Positions 1 through 8,764 of a stretch of DNA of 64,000 nucleotides are shown piece by piece. Source of the stretch: Micromonospora okii. Lineage in GTDB: Bacteria > Actinomycetota > Actinomycetes > Mycobacteriales > Micromonosporaceae. The notes under the pieces are model-generated. The model was given only the letters and a program-made list of their open reading frames with translations, was not told the DNA's origin and searched no databases. Location of the stretch: assembly GCF_020884795.1 (NCBI RefSeq), contig NZ_BBZF01000013.1, positions 657,337-721,336 of the forward strand, written 5' to 3'. Numbering within the stretch: the stretch's first letter is position 1; each line of letters begins with the position of its first letter. The translations under genes and the position numbers were made by a program.

Positions 1-128
1 ACCCGGCACCACCTCCGCCCCGGCCAGCCGGGCGGCGGCCGACGCCGACCGGGTCGCGCCCGGCGGGCGTACCCTGCTACCCGCGACGGCTGAGGCGGTC
101 GCGGCAGCGTGGGGGAGAGGGGGTCGCC

Positions 129-1274
129 ATGTCGGACCAGGCGCAGGGGAGCCGGGCCGCGTCGCCCACCGGCGGACGGGTGATCAAGCCTCGGGCCTGG
201 GCGTCGGTGCGGGCGATGACCCGCATCCTCAACGCCGACGGCACCCAGCCCGCTCCCGCGCCCCCCGGTTCCCCGGGCCGCAGCGCGGTGATGGACTGCG
301 GGCTCTACGTCGACGGGAGGCGGCGGCCCGGCGAGTGGCACTACGCCGAGGCGCTGGCCGCCGCCCGCCGCGAGCGCGGCTTCGTCTGGATCGGCCTGCA
401 CGAGCCCGCGCTGGCCGAGATGTCGGACATCGCCGAGACCTTCGGCCTGCACGAGCTGGCCGTCGAGGATGCGGTCAAGGCCCGGCAGCGCCCCAAGCTG
501 GAGCGCTTCGGCGAGGTCAGCTTCCTGGCGCTGCGCACCGCCCGGTACTGCGAGCACGACGAGCTGACCGAGAACTCGGAGGTCGTCGAGACCGGGCAGG
601 TGATGCTCTTCATCGGCCCGAACTTCGTGATCAGCGTCCGGCACGGGGACGCCTGCCGGCTCGCCCCGGTCCGCGCCGACCTGGAGGCCCGGCACGAGCT
701 GCTCGCGCACGGCCCCTGGGCGGTCGCGTACGCGGTCACCGACCGGGTGGTCGACCTCTACCTGGAGGTGGCCGACCGGCTGGAGGACGACCTGGACGTC
801 CTGGAGGCCGACGTGTTCGACCCGCAGGGCAGCGGGCGCATCCAGCGGATCTACCAGATGAAGCGGGAGCTGGTCGAGTTCAAGCGGGCGGTGGCCCCGC
901 TGCAACGGCCGCTGCTGACCCTGACCACCCAGGCCAACCGGGACGTCCCGCACGAGGTGCGGCGCTACTTCCGCGACGTGCAGGACCACCTCAGCCGCAC
1001 CGTCGAGCAGGTCAACTCCTACGACGACCTGCTCAACTCGATCCTCCAGGCGCGGCTGGCCCAGGTCACCGTCGACCAGAACAACGACATGCGCAAGATC
1101 GCCGCGTGGGCCGCCATCGCCGCCGTGTGGACCGCCATCGCCGGCATCTACGGCATGAACTTCGAGAACATGCCCGAGCTGAAGATGACGTACGGCTATC
1201 CGGTGGTGCTCGCCCTGATGCTGGCGAGCTCGCTGGCCCTGTACCGCTGGTTCCGCCGCAACGGCTGGCTCTGA
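129..1274 (+). CDS. corA: CorA-family magnesium/cobalt channel
   Basis: Divalent-cation channel of the CorA/MIT family, which admits Mg2+ (also Co2+) through a homopentamer in the cytoplasmic membrane. The 381-residue protein has a long charged cytosolic N-terminal domain, a long helical region (about residues 215-320) and two C-terminal membrane helices. The family selectivity motif Gly-Met-Asn is at about residues 342-344 (YGMNFENMPE), between the two helices. The ATG follows a purine-rich stretch (112-124) that can act as ribosome binding site. The first 35-40 residues are a low-complexity extension, so a later ATG at 216 is a conceivable alternative start. It is followed by a strong inverted repeat and a convergent gene, so it is probably a single-gene transcript. 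The identification is secure; the ion preference is inferred from the family. Confidence 0.93.
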   Translation: MSDQAQGSRAASPTGGRVIKPRAWASVRAMTRILNADGTQPAPAPPGSPGRSAVMDCGLYVDGRRRPGEWHYAEALAAARRERGFVWIGLHEPALAEMSDIAETFGLHELAVEDAVKARQRPKLERFGEVSFLALRTARYCEHDELTENSEVVETGQVMLFIGPNFVISVRHGDACRLAPVRADLEARHELLAHGPWAVAYAVTDRVVDLYLEVADRLEDDLDVLEADVFDPQGSGRIQRIYQMKRELVEFKRAVAPLQRPLLTLTTQANRDVPHEVRRYFRDVQDHLSRTVEQVNSYDDLLNSILQARLAQVTVDQNNDMRKIAAWAAIAAVWTAIAGIYGMNFENMPELKMTYGYPVVLALMLASSLALYRWFRRNGWL

Positions 1275-1374
1275 CCCGGCCGGCGCGGGTCGGCGAGGCA
1301 TCCGGCCCGGGTGCGCGGGCCCGCCCGGCGTCCGGCCCGGGTGCTACGCGGGCCCGGACGCGCGGACCGGGAAC

Positions 1375-1422
1375 GCCCGCGGCGCGGAGACGACCGGGGT
1401 GGGTCGTCTCCGCGCCGCGGGC
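1375..1422. terminator. Bidirectional hairpin terminator between convergent genes
   Basis: A perfect 21-bp inverted repeat (arms 1375-1395 and 1402-1422, 6-base loop) lies between the end of corA and the end of the opposing DUF5324-like gene. There is no T-run on either side, which is usual for terminators in G+C-rich actinobacteria. Just upstream, a direct repeat (about 1301-1322 and 1331-1356) is also present. Confidence 0.75.
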
Positions 1423-1435
1423 GACGGTGCGAGGG

Positions 1436-2263
1436 TCAGCGACGGCCGGACTTCGCGGCGTCGCCGTTGCCGAGCGCCTTGCTGAGGTCGTCGGCCGGGC
1501 GGCCCGAGACGTCCCGGGCACCCTCGGCGACCGAGGGGACCTTGTCGTTCGGGTGGATCACCGGCTGGGTGCCGGGCCTGGTGGTGGAGGCGCTGTCGCC
1601 GCCGGCCACCGCCGAGCTGCCGGCCCCGGTCGGGCCGCCCGCCACCGGCGAGTCGCTGGACATCGTGGACGCGTCGGTCGTCCGGGCTGCGTTCGTGGAC
1701 GGGTCGGTCATCTTCGCTCCGTTCCTCGACGGGGTCTCCACGACGATGGTGTCCACCTCGTCGCGGGTCGGCTCGATGGCGCGGGTCGGGTCGTACTCGG
1801 TCCACTCCTGCTGCTCGCGGCGGCGACGCACCGCCATCGCGCCGGCCAGGCCGGCGACCGTGCCGGCGGCCAGCAGGCCGGCCATCATCCCGGCCGACGA
1901 CTTCTTCCGCTTCTTCGCCTTCAGGTTCTTCGCCCTGACCTTCTTGCTCACCGCGGCCTGCTTCGCGGCGGCGGCCTTACGTCCCGCGACGGCCTTGCCG
2001 GCCGCCTCGACCTGGGCGTTGCGCACGGCCAGGGCCAGCGGCGCGAGGGCCGCGGCCGTCGAGGCGAGACCGCTGGACGCGCGGTCCCGCACCACGAGGG
2101 CGGTCGGCGCGACGGCACCCCTGGCCGCCTGGACCCGCGGGCCCACCGCGGCCCCGGCACCCTTCGCCGCGTACGTCGCGGCCTGCCTCAGGTGGCCGAT
2201 GCTCTGGTTCAGCTCCACCTTGGCGAGCTGCCCCTGGGTCTTTCGCCGCCCGATTCCAAACAC
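1436..2263 (-). CDS. DUF5324-like Ala/Lys-rich membrane-anchored protein
   Basis: Function unknown. The 275-residue protein has a helical Ala-rich N-terminal half, a very basic stretch (about residues 130-150), one hydrophobic segment (AGMMAGLLAAGTVAGLAGAM), then an Arg-rich stop-transfer and an acidic/Ser/Thr-rich disordered tail. This layout, and its place next to a cyclophilin and a rhomboid protease, match the actinobacterial DUF5324 family as I remember it from Streptomyces. The GTG at 2263 is chosen because a consensus AGGAGG (2271-2276) sits 7 bases upstream; the ATG at 2296 has no such site. It is divergent from the cyclophilin gene. The family assignment rests on architecture and synteny only. 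Confidence 0.7.
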   Translation of the reverse strand: MFGIGRRKTQGQLAKVELNQSIGHLRQAATYAAKGAGAAVGPRVQAARGAVAPTALVVRDRASSGLASTAAALAPLALAVRNAQVEAAGKAVAGRKAAAAKQAAVSKKVRAKNLKAKKRKKSSAGMMAGLLAAGTVAGLAGAMAVRRRREQQEWTEYDPTRAIEPTRDEVDTIVVETPSRNGAKMTDPSTNAARTTDASTMSSDSPVAGGPTGAGSSAVAGGDSASTTRPGTQPVIHPNDKVPSVAEGARDVSGRPADDLSKALGNGDAAKSGRR

Positions 2264-2380
2264 GGTCCCACCTCCTGGGAGTTGTTCCTCCGTCATCCTC
2301 CACCTTCGGATGCCTCCGCACTGCCAGATCGGGCACATGGGAGGATCCGCATGGAACTGACCAACGAGTGAGGAGTACCC

Positions 2381-2911
2381 GTGGCCGAGGCTGTCTACGC
2401 CACCCTGCACACCAACGCCGGTCCGATCCGGCTGGAGCTGTTTCCCAACCACGCGCCGAAGACGGTCCGCAACTTCGTCGACCTGGCCGAGGGCAACAAG
2501 GAATACACCGACCCGCGCACCGGCCAGCCGGGCAACGGGCCGTACTACGACGGCACGATCTCGCACCGCGTCATCAGCGGCTTCATGGTCCAGATGGGCG
2601 ACCCGACCGGCACCGGTCGCGGCGGCCCCGGCTACACCTTCGGTGACGAGTTTCACCCCGAGCTGCGCTTCGACCGGCCGTACCTGCTCGCCATGGCGAA
2701 CGCCGGGCCGGGCACCAACGGGTCGCAGTTCTTCATCACCGTCGGGCCGACCCCGCACCTGAACAACCGGCACACCATCTTCGGTCAGGTGGCCGACGAG
2801 GCGTCGGCGAAGGTCGTCGACGCGATCGCCAACACCCCGACCGGCCCGAGCGACCGTCCCCTCCAGGACGTCGTCATCGAGCGCGTCGAGATCGAGCGCA
2901 CCCCGGCCTGA
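2381..2911 (+). CDS. Cyclophilin-type peptidyl-prolyl cis-trans isomerase
   Basis: Catalyses cis-trans isomerisation of Xaa-Pro bonds; cytoplasmic, as there is no signal peptide or membrane segment. The 176-residue protein is a single cyclophilin domain with the family signatures FHRVI-like (SHRVISGFMVQMGD), the central GPGTNGSQFFIT block and NNRHTIFGQV near the end. The length is typical of the small bacterial class. The start is a GTG with AGGAG at 2371-2375. It is followed 64 bases later by the rhomboid gene on the same strand, an arrangement conserved in actinobacteria in my recollection. Role in folding is family knowledge; specific clients are unknown. Confidence 0.93.
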   Translation: MAEAVYATLHTNAGPIRLELFPNHAPKTVRNFVDLAEGNKEYTDPRTGQPGNGPYYDGTISHRVISGFMVQMGDPTGTGRGGPGYTFGDEFHPELRFDRPYLLAMANAGPGTNGSQFFITVGPTPHLNNRHTIFGQVADEASAKVVDAIANTPTGPSDRPLQDVVIERVEIERTPA

Positions 2912-2975
2912 CCGGCTCCGCGAGGTACCTTTGCACGCATGACTGAGCGCCCCGCGGCACCCGGAGGCACCGGCC

Positions 2976-3887
2976 GTGAGTGAGTCCCCGCCGACCACCC
3001 CGGTCTGCTACCGGCACCCCGGCCGGGAGACGTACGTCCGCTGCACCCGCTGCGACCGGCCGATCTGCCCGGACTGCATGCGGGACGCCTCGGTCGGGCA
3101 CCAGTGCCCGGAGTGCGTGGACGAGGGGCGCCGTGGCGTACGGCCGGCGCGTACCGCCTTCGGCGGCGGTACCGTCGGCCGCCACGGCTACGTCACCAAG
3201 GCGCTCATCGCGTTCAACGTGCTGCTCATGCTGCTGTCCATCGCCTCCGACCGGGGCGGGGACGCGGCGGCCGGCGGCTCCGGCTTCGGCGGCCTGATGG
3301 GCGGCAGCACCCCGCTCACCGACTGGGGCTCGGTGCTCGGCCAGGCCCTCTTCCCCGACGGCAGCGTGCACGGCATCGCGCAGGGCGAGTGGTACCGCCT
3401 GGTCACCGCGATGTTCCTGCACTACGGCGTGGTGCACCTGCTGCTGAACATGTGGGCGCTCTGGGTGCTCGGCCGGTCGCTGGAGGCCAACCTCGGGCCG
3501 GCGCGCTTCGCCGCCCTCTACCTGGTCGCCGGCTTCGGCGGGAACGTCGCCGCGTACCTGTTCAGCGCCGAGAACGCCACCACGGCCGGCGCGTCCACGT
3601 CGATCTTCGGCCTGTTCGCCGCGCTGATCGTCATCGAACGCAAGATGGGGCGGGACATCTCCTCCGTCCTCCCGATCCTGGTGATCAACCTGGTCTTCAC
3701 CCTGACCGTCCCGGGCATCTCCATCCCGGGCCACCTCGGCGGCCTGCTGACCGGCGCGCTGATGGCCCTCGTGCTGGCGTACGCCCCCCGGTCGCGGCGC
3801 ACCCTGTTCCAGTCCGCCGGCACCGTGGTCCTGCTCGTGGCGCTGCTCGGCCTCGCGATCGTCCGCACGGCGGCGCTCACCGGCTGA
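2976..3887 (+). CDS. Rhomboid-family intramembrane serine protease with N-terminal zinc finger
   Basis: Predicted membrane protease cleaving transmembrane substrates. Residues 10-48 carry a B-box-like cysteine cluster (CYRHPG, CTRCDRPICPDC, CPEC) that probably binds zinc in the cytoplasm. Six or seven hydrophobic segments follow. The catalytic serine is in GASTSIFG (about Ser207) and the catalytic histidine in GHLGG (about His253), the usual Ser-His dyad of rhomboids. The GTG start has GGAGG about 8 bases upstream. The last 11 bases overlap the end of the convergent PH-domain gene. Substrates are unknown. Confidence 0.92.
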   Translation: MSESPPTTPVCYRHPGRETYVRCTRCDRPICPDCMRDASVGHQCPECVDEGRRGVRPARTAFGGGTVGRHGYVTKALIAFNVLLMLLSIASDRGGDAAAGGSGFGGLMGGSTPLTDWGSVLGQALFPDGSVHGIAQGEWYRLVTAMFLHYGVVHLLLNMWALWVLGRSLEANLGPARFAALYLVAGFGGNVAAYLFSAENATTAGASTSIFGLFAALIVIERKMGRDISSVLPILVINLVFTLTVPGISIPGHLGGLLTGALMALVLAYAPRSRRTLFQSAGTVVLLVALLGLAIVRTAALTG

Positions 3888-4347
3888 CCCGGGGCTCCCA
3901 CCCGCGCGGGCGGGCCGCGCGCAGCGCGTCGGCCACCTCGTCGGGCGGCGCGCCCAGGTCGTACCGGCCGAACAGGTGCAGCGACTCGCCCGCGTCGATC
4001 TCCAGCAGCTCGCTGGCCAGGCCGAGCCGGGACCGCCGGTCGACGGTGATCGCCTCGACGGCGGCCCAGTCGAGCCGCCGCCGGCCGGCGAACCCGTGGG
4101 CCACGGTGACCCCCGCCGGGTCGACCGCGAGCCGCACCGGCGCCAACAGGTCCCGCAGCGCCCAGCCGGCCAGCCCGGCGGCCACCAGCACGGCGAGCGC
4201 CAGCCGCACCCGGTCGCCGTCGGCGAGCAGGAGGCCCAGGCCGACCAGCGCCGCCGCGCCGACGAGCTTGAGGGCCGGCACGACCGGCGGCACGCGCCAC
4301 CGCCGCTCGCCGGGGGACGACTCCGCAGGGCTCGGTTCTGGCCGCAT
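3877..4347 (-). CDS. Small PH-domain membrane protein
   Basis: A 156-residue protein with two adjacent hydrophobic segments (about residues 25-65), followed by a C-terminal bacterial PH-like domain (about 68-150; motifs VTVAHGFAGRRRLDWAAVEAI and LHLFGRYDL). This is the plan of small PH-domain proteins found next to rhomboid genes in actinobacteria. It is probably bound to the inner face of the membrane; the biochemical role is unknown. It is convergent with the rhomboid gene and overlaps it by 11 bases. Family call is moderately sure. Confidence 0.8.
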   Translation of the reverse strand: MRPEPSPAESSPGERRWRVPPVVPALKLVGAAALVGLGLLLADGDRVRLALAVLVAAGLAGWALRDLLAPVRLAVDPAGVTVAHGFAGRRRLDWAAVEAITVDRRSRLGLASELLEIDAGESLHLFGRYDLGAPPDEVADALRAARPRGWEPRVSR

Positions 4348-4462
4348 CCGTACAGCATGCCCCTGCCCCGACCCCGGCGGCAGCCCGCCGCCGCGCGCCG
4401 GGGGCGACGGCCGGGCGGCGAGGACGTACGATCGCAGGCAGCCAGGTTACCGGGGAGTAAAC

Positions 4463-5635
4463 ATGAGTGACGCGGTCATCGTCGGTGCGGTACGGACCCC
4501 GGTCGGGCGGCGCAGGGGCAGCCTGGCCGCCGTCCACCCCGTCGACCTCTCGGCGCACGTGCTGCGCGCCCTCGCCGAGCGCACCGGGCTCGACCCCGCC
4601 CAGGTCGACGACGTGATCTGGGGTTGCGTGTCCCAGGTCGGCGAGCAGTCCTGGAACATCGCCCGCAACGCGGTCCTCGCCGCCGGTTGGCCCGAGTCGG
4701 TGCCCGGCACCACCCTGGACCGGCAGTGCGGCTCCAGCCAGCAGGCGTTGCACTTCGCCGCCGCCACCGTCGTCTCCGGCCAGGCCGACCTGGTGGTGGC
4801 CGGCGGCGTCGAGTCGATGACCCGGGTGCCGATGGGCTCCAGCGTCGGCGACGGCGTGCCGTTCAGCGAGCTGATCCGCGACCGCTACCGGGGCGTCGAG
4901 GGGTTCGCCGAGGACGCGCCGCTGCCGTTCAACCAGGGCGTCGGCGCGGAGCTGATCGCCGCCCGCTGGCGCTTCTCCCGCGCCCAGCTCGACGAGTACG
5001 CCCTCGCCAGCCACGCCAGGGCCGCCGCCGCGCAGGACGCCGGGGCGTTCGACCCGGAGCTGGCCCCGGTGCCCCTGCCCGACGGCGGCACGCTCGCCGC
5101 CGACGAGGGCATCCGCCGCGACACCACGATCGAGAAGCTCGGCGAGCTGAAGACCCCGTTCCGCGCCGACGGCGTGGTCACGGCCGGCTCGGCGTCCCAG
5201 ATCTCCGACGGCGCCGCCGCGCTCGCGGTCACCACCTCCGAGTGGGCCAGCCGGCACGGCCTGCGCCCGCTGGCCCGGGTGCACACCGCCGTGGTCGCCG
5301 CCGACGACCCGGTCGCCATGCTCACCGCCCCCATCCCGGCCACCGCGAAGGCCCTGCGCCGGGCGGGGCTGGGCATCGAGGAGATCGGCGTGTACGAGGT
5401 GAACGAGGCGTTCGCCCCGGTGCCGCTGGCCTGGCTGGCCGAGACGGAGGCGGACCCGGAGCGGCTGAACCCGCGCGGCGGGGCGATCGCCCTGGGGCAC
5501 CCGCTCGGCGCGTCCGGGGCCCGGATCATGACCACGATGCTCCAGCACATGCGGGACAACGACATCCGCTACGGCCTCCAGACCATGTGCGAGGGCGGCG
5601 GCATGGCCAACGCCACCGTCGTCGAGCTGCTCTGA
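4463..5635 (+). CDS. Thiolase (acetyl-CoA C-acyltransferase)
   Basis: Cleaves or forms 3-ketoacyl-CoA thioesters (beta-oxidation or acetoacetyl-CoA formation). The 390-residue protein has all three thiolase signatures: nucleophile Cys89 in DRQCGSSQQA, His346 in GHPLGASGA and Cys376 in CEGGGMANA. The ATG at 4463 follows GGGGAG and is preceded by other ORF sequence with no homology, so the long upstream reading frame is not real. No fatty-acid operon surrounds it; the next gene is a kinase-like protein. Whether it is degradative or biosynthetic cannot be decided from sequence alone. Confidence 0.93.
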   Translation: MSDAVIVGAVRTPVGRRRGSLAAVHPVDLSAHVLRALAERTGLDPAQVDDVIWGCVSQVGEQSWNIARNAVLAAGWPESVPGTTLDRQCGSSQQALHFAAATVVSGQADLVVAGGVESMTRVPMGSSVGDGVPFSELIRDRYRGVEGFAEDAPLPFNQGVGAELIAARWRFSRAQLDEYALASHARAAAAQDAGAFDPELAPVPLPDGGTLAADEGIRRDTTIEKLGELKTPFRADGVVTAGSASQISDGAAALAVTTSEWASRHGLRPLARVHTAVVAADDPVAMLTAPIPATAKALRRAGLGIEEIGVYEVNEAFAPVPLAWLAETEADPERLNPRGGAIALGHPLGASGARIMTTMLQHMRDNDIRYGLQTMCEGGGMANATVVELL

Positions 5636-5724
5636 GCGACGCCCACCGGGCGGAGGGCCCGCCGCCCGGCGACGGGCCGAAAACCGGTCGCCGGCGCAGG
5701 GGGCGGCTCCCTAGCCTGCCAGTC

Positions 5725-6717
5725 GTGACCGACTCCTCGACGCCGCCCGCCGACTGGTCCGACCCGCGCTGGCGGGACCGGGCCCACGACTGGGTCGCCG
5801 GGCATCTCGCCCACGCCGGCCGCCGGATCACCGGCCCTGTCGAGCCGAGGGTCCGGCCCTGGTCGCTCGTCTGGCGGGTGCCCACCGACGCCGGCCCGTA
5901 CTGGTTCAAGGCCAACAGCGCGGGCACCCGGTACGAGCCGGCCCTGCTGGGCGCGCTGGCCCGCATCGCCCCCGGCCGGGTGCCCGACCCGCTGGCGGTG
6001 GACGCCGCGCGGGGCTGGGCGCTGCTGCCCGACGGCGGGAAGACCCTGCGCGAGGCGTTCGCCGGGGGGCGCGACCTGGCCGTCTGGGAACGCGTCCTCA
6101 CCGGGTACGCCGCCCTTCAGCTCGCCGCCGCGCCCCGGGCCGGCGAGCTGCTGGCCCTCGGCGTGCCCGACCACCGGCCCGAGGCGCTGCCCGGCCGGCT
6201 CGCCGAGCTGCTCGACGACCGGGAGGCCGTGCGCCTCGACGCGCCGGGTGGCCTGAGCGCCGGCACCCACGAGCGGCTGCGCGACTTCCTGCCGGAGTTC
6301 GCCGAGCGCTGCGGCCGGCTCGCCTCGTTCGGCGTACCGGCCAGCGTGCAGCACGACGACCTGCACGACGGCAACGTCCTCGCGGCCGACCACCGCCTCT
6401 TCGACTGGGGGGACGCCTCGGTCGCCCACCCGTTCGGCACGCTGCTGGTGACGCTGAACTCGGTGGCGGACTCCTTCGGGCTGCCGGCGGGCGACCCGGC
6501 GCTGGCGCGGCTGCGCGACGCGTACCTCGACGCCTGGACCGGGCGGCACGACCCGGCGGACCTGCGGGAGGCGGCCGGCCTCGCGATCACCGTGACGAAG
6601 GTCAGCCGGGCGCTGGCCTGGCGTCGCGCGCTGTCCACCCCGGACCCGGCCCGCGAGGAGTACGTCGCGGCGGTGCCCGGCTGGCTCGCCGAGCTGTTCG
6701 AGCCCGACACGCTCTAA
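5725..6717 (+). CDS. Aminoglycoside-phosphotransferase-fold kinase
   Basis: A 330-residue protein of the APH/choline-kinase fold. The Brenner-type catalytic loop is HDDLHDGNV (about residues 210-218) and the metal-binding Asp is in FDWGDAS shortly after. N-terminal lobe residues around WFKANS probably form the ATP pocket. Such proteins phosphorylate small alcohols or amino-sugars; the substrate here is unknown and antibiotic resistance should not be assumed. No ribosome binding site precedes GTG 5725, but a TAGCCT (5712-5717) stands 7 bases upstream, which would fit a leaderless transcript. Confidence 0.85.
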   Translation: MTDSSTPPADWSDPRWRDRAHDWVAGHLAHAGRRITGPVEPRVRPWSLVWRVPTDAGPYWFKANSAGTRYEPALLGALARIAPGRVPDPLAVDAARGWALLPDGGKTLREAFAGGRDLAVWERVLTGYAALQLAAAPRAGELLALGVPDHRPEALPGRLAELLDDREAVRLDAPGGLSAGTHERLRDFLPEFAERCGRLASFGVPASVQHDDLHDGNVLAADHRLFDWGDASVAHPFGTLLVTLNSVADSFGLPAGDPALARLRDAYLDAWTGRHDPADLREAAGLAITVTKVSRALAWRRALSTPDPAREEYVAAVPGWLAELFEPDTL

Positions 6718-6863
6718 GGGTCGGCGACCCCAGAACCGTCGCGGAGGGGGCGTCACGGCGGTCGTGGTCCGGTAGCTTGATCGATCCCTGCATCGTTTCG
6801 GCGCGGGGTCCCCGGGCTGCCGCCCGGGCGCCGACAGGCGGGAAGAGCGAGGGAACTGTGGCG

Positions 6864-8270
6864 ATGACCGCGACTGACGACGACCGCCCGGTGCTGGTCG
6901 TCGCGGACAGCAGCGCCGGGCCGTTCAACCCGCTGCTCGGCGTGGTGGGCGAGCTGAAGGCCCGGGGCGTGCGTCACGTCTGGTTCGCCTCGGCGCAGGA
7001 GCGGCGGCCGGACGTCGAGGGGCTGCCCGGCCCGGGGGAGGTCTCCTTCGCCTCCCTGGGCGCGGCCCCGCCGCAGTCGTCGCCCCAGCGCTGGGACGAC
7101 GCGACGTACCGCTCCCTCACCACCGGCGACCCGGCGGAGACCGTCGCCCGGTACGTCGACCACTGCACCGACTACGACCACCTCCGCCGGATGCACGAGC
7201 GCTGCCTGGAGATCATCGACGAGGTGCGGCCCGCCCTGGTCGTGGCGGACAGCTTCGCCACCTACGCGATGGACGCGGCGCAGACCCGGGGCGTGCCCTT
7301 CGTGGTCAGCATCTCGCTGCCGCCGTCCAACTTCTTCCAGGACCAGCTCCCGCCCCGCTACCCCGTTCCGTTCTCCGGGCTGCCCGTGCGGATGACGCCC
7401 CGGCAGCAGGTGGCCAACGGCGGCTTCCGCCACCGGCTGCTGCGCGAGCTGACACGGCCGGACCGGCTGGCACGCGACCTGCCCGCCGTGGCGGCCCGCA
7501 AGGCGGCCGGGCTGCACAACCCCGACATGCGTCCGGCCGCGTACGTCGAGGCCGCCGAGGCGCTCATGGCGTACACCGTCTTCGGTTTCGAGTACCCCTT
7601 CCCGGCCGCGCCGGAGAAGCTGCGGATGCTCGGCCCGGCGGTGCCGAGGGAACTGCCGCCCACCGAGGGCGACGACGGGCTCGACCGGTGGCTCGACGAC
7701 CACCCCTCGGTGGTGTACGTGGGGTTCGGCACCATCATGCGGCCGACCCGGGGCCAGGTGGAGGCGATCGTGGCGGTCGCCGAGCGGCTCGCCCCCGAGC
7801 ACGCCGTGCTGTGGAAGCTCCCCGCCGGGCAGCGGGGCCTGCTCCCGTCGGAGCTGCCGGGGAACCTGCGGGTGGCGGCGTGGCTGCCGTCGCAACTGCG
7901 GGTGCTGGCCCACCCGCACGTGCGGGTGTTCTTCAACCACGGGGCGGCCAACGCCGTCCACGAGGCCGTCCACTTCGCCACCCCGCAACTGGTGATGCCG
8001 TTCTGGCTCGACTGCCCCGACGGCGCGGCGCGGGCGGTCGACGCCGGGGTGGCGCTGGCCGTCGAGCGCGGCGACACGCTCGACGTCGACGAGGTGGTCG
8101 GGAAGCTCCGGCGGCTGCTGGTCGAGGAGGGCTTCCGGCAGCGTTCGCAGGAGTGGAGCCGGCGGATGCGGGAGGCCGGCGGGGTGGCCGCCGCAGCCGA
8201 CCTGCTGCTGGAACGCCGCGAGGCGTCGGCCGCCCGCCGGCCCGTGGCAGCCCCCGCCGCAGAAGCCTGA
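6864..8270 (+). CDS. GT1 (UGT/MGT-like) glycosyltransferase
   Basis: A 468-residue inverting glycosyltransferase of the GT-B, family 1 type, transferring a sugar from an NDP-sugar to a small acceptor. The N-terminal half holds the acceptor site; the C-terminal half has the nucleotide-sugar signature, including WLPSQLRVLAHPHVRVFFNH and later HEAVHFATPQLVMPFWLD. It has no signal peptide. The ATG at 6864 has GAGGGA 9 bases upstream; GTG 6858 is possible. It stands alone, so the acceptor (macrolide, carotenoid, phenolic) cannot be told. Confidence 0.88.
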   Translation: MTATDDDRPVLVVADSSAGPFNPLLGVVGELKARGVRHVWFASAQERRPDVEGLPGPGEVSFASLGAAPPQSSPQRWDDATYRSLTTGDPAETVARYVDHCTDYDHLRRMHERCLEIIDEVRPALVVADSFATYAMDAAQTRGVPFVVSISLPPSNFFQDQLPPRYPVPFSGLPVRMTPRQQVANGGFRHRLLRELTRPDRLARDLPAVAARKAAGLHNPDMRPAAYVEAAEALMAYTVFGFEYPFPAAPEKLRMLGPAVPRELPPTEGDDGLDRWLDDHPSVVYVGFGTIMRPTRGQVEAIVAVAERLAPEHAVLWKLPAGQRGLLPSELPGNLRVAAWLPSQLRVLAHPHVRVFFNHGAANAVHEAVHFATPQLVMPFWLDCPDGAARAVDAGVALAVERGDTLDVDEVVGKLRRLLVEEGFRQRSQEWSRRMREAGGVAAAADLLLERREASAARRPVAAPAAEA

Positions 8271-8272
8271 TA

Positions 8273-8359
8273 AATCGGCCCCGACCCATCTCCGGTGACG
8301 GGTTGCCGTCGTCGGGCAGGGCATGGACGTCTTCTCCCGAACGTTCCTCCCACCCGTCG
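8273..8359 (+). pseudogene. 5' fragment of a second copy of the 14631 gene
   Basis: This 87-bp stretch aligns without gaps to 14581-14667, the promoter and first codons of the small conserved gene at 14631. About 73 of 87 bases match, and 32 bases around the ATG (8323) are identical. Translation from 8323 reads MDVFSRTFLPPVVLR and then stops, where the intact gene reads MDVFSRTFLPAV and continues. It looks like a truncated duplicate. The upstream half is conserved although it contains an in-frame stop, so it may be conserved as a promoter or leader. Confidence 0.65.
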
Positions 8360-8691
8360 TTCTGCGCTGACCGGCTGATCCCGACACGCCCCGCCGTCCC
8401 TCGCCGGACGGCGGTCGACAGCGGCGGGCCGATGGCCGCCGCCGCGTTCACCGAGCTGCTCCGGGCGATCTGATCGACGCCCGCTGACGCCACCCGGTGC
8501 TACCCGGTGTGCCGCCGCGCCGGTCCCTCCCGCTGCCTTCCCGGCACCCGGCTGGCTGTCTCGTTCGGATCAGGTTTGTTCATCGATCGGACAATCATCC
8601 GCCAAAGCCCCGGAGTTGTCGGTGCCTCCTGACGGAGAGTTCGCATCTCGTCACCCCACTTGAGCAGTGCAAACATCGGGCGAACGTGGTC
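8360..8691. other. Intergenic stretch without a convincing gene
   Basis: No reading frame here has a start with ribosome binding site or a protein-like sequence on either strand. It separates the truncated duplicate from the sugar-operon promoter. Part of it (about 8560-8690) is less G+C-rich than its surroundings and probably holds regulatory DNA of the sugar operon. Confidence 0.5.
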
Positions 8692-8720
8692 TTGACCACT
8701 CCCCGGGCGTGGGCTAAGAA
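8692..8720 (+). promoter_or_regulatory. Promoter of the sugar ABC operon
   Basis: TTGACC (8692-8697) and TAAGAA (8715-8720) are separated by exactly 17 bases, a good match to a housekeeping-sigma promoter. Transcription would start near 8727, leaving a leader of about 38 bases before ATG 8765, with GGAAGG at 8752-8757. Confidence 0.6.
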
Positions 8721-8764
8721 TGTACGAATCTCGACCAAACCTCGGTGCATGGGAAGGCTTGACG

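Noticed and set aside
335..2371. A 678-codon + frame across corA and the following gene.
   Set aside because: It is an Arg/Pro/Ala-rich shadow frame; the other frames carry clear CorA and DUF5324-like sequences.
3104..4462. N-terminal extension of the thiolase in the same frame.
   Set aside because: The extension overlaps rhomboid and PH genes and has no homology; the ATG at 4463 has a ribosome site and matches the thiolase N-terminus.
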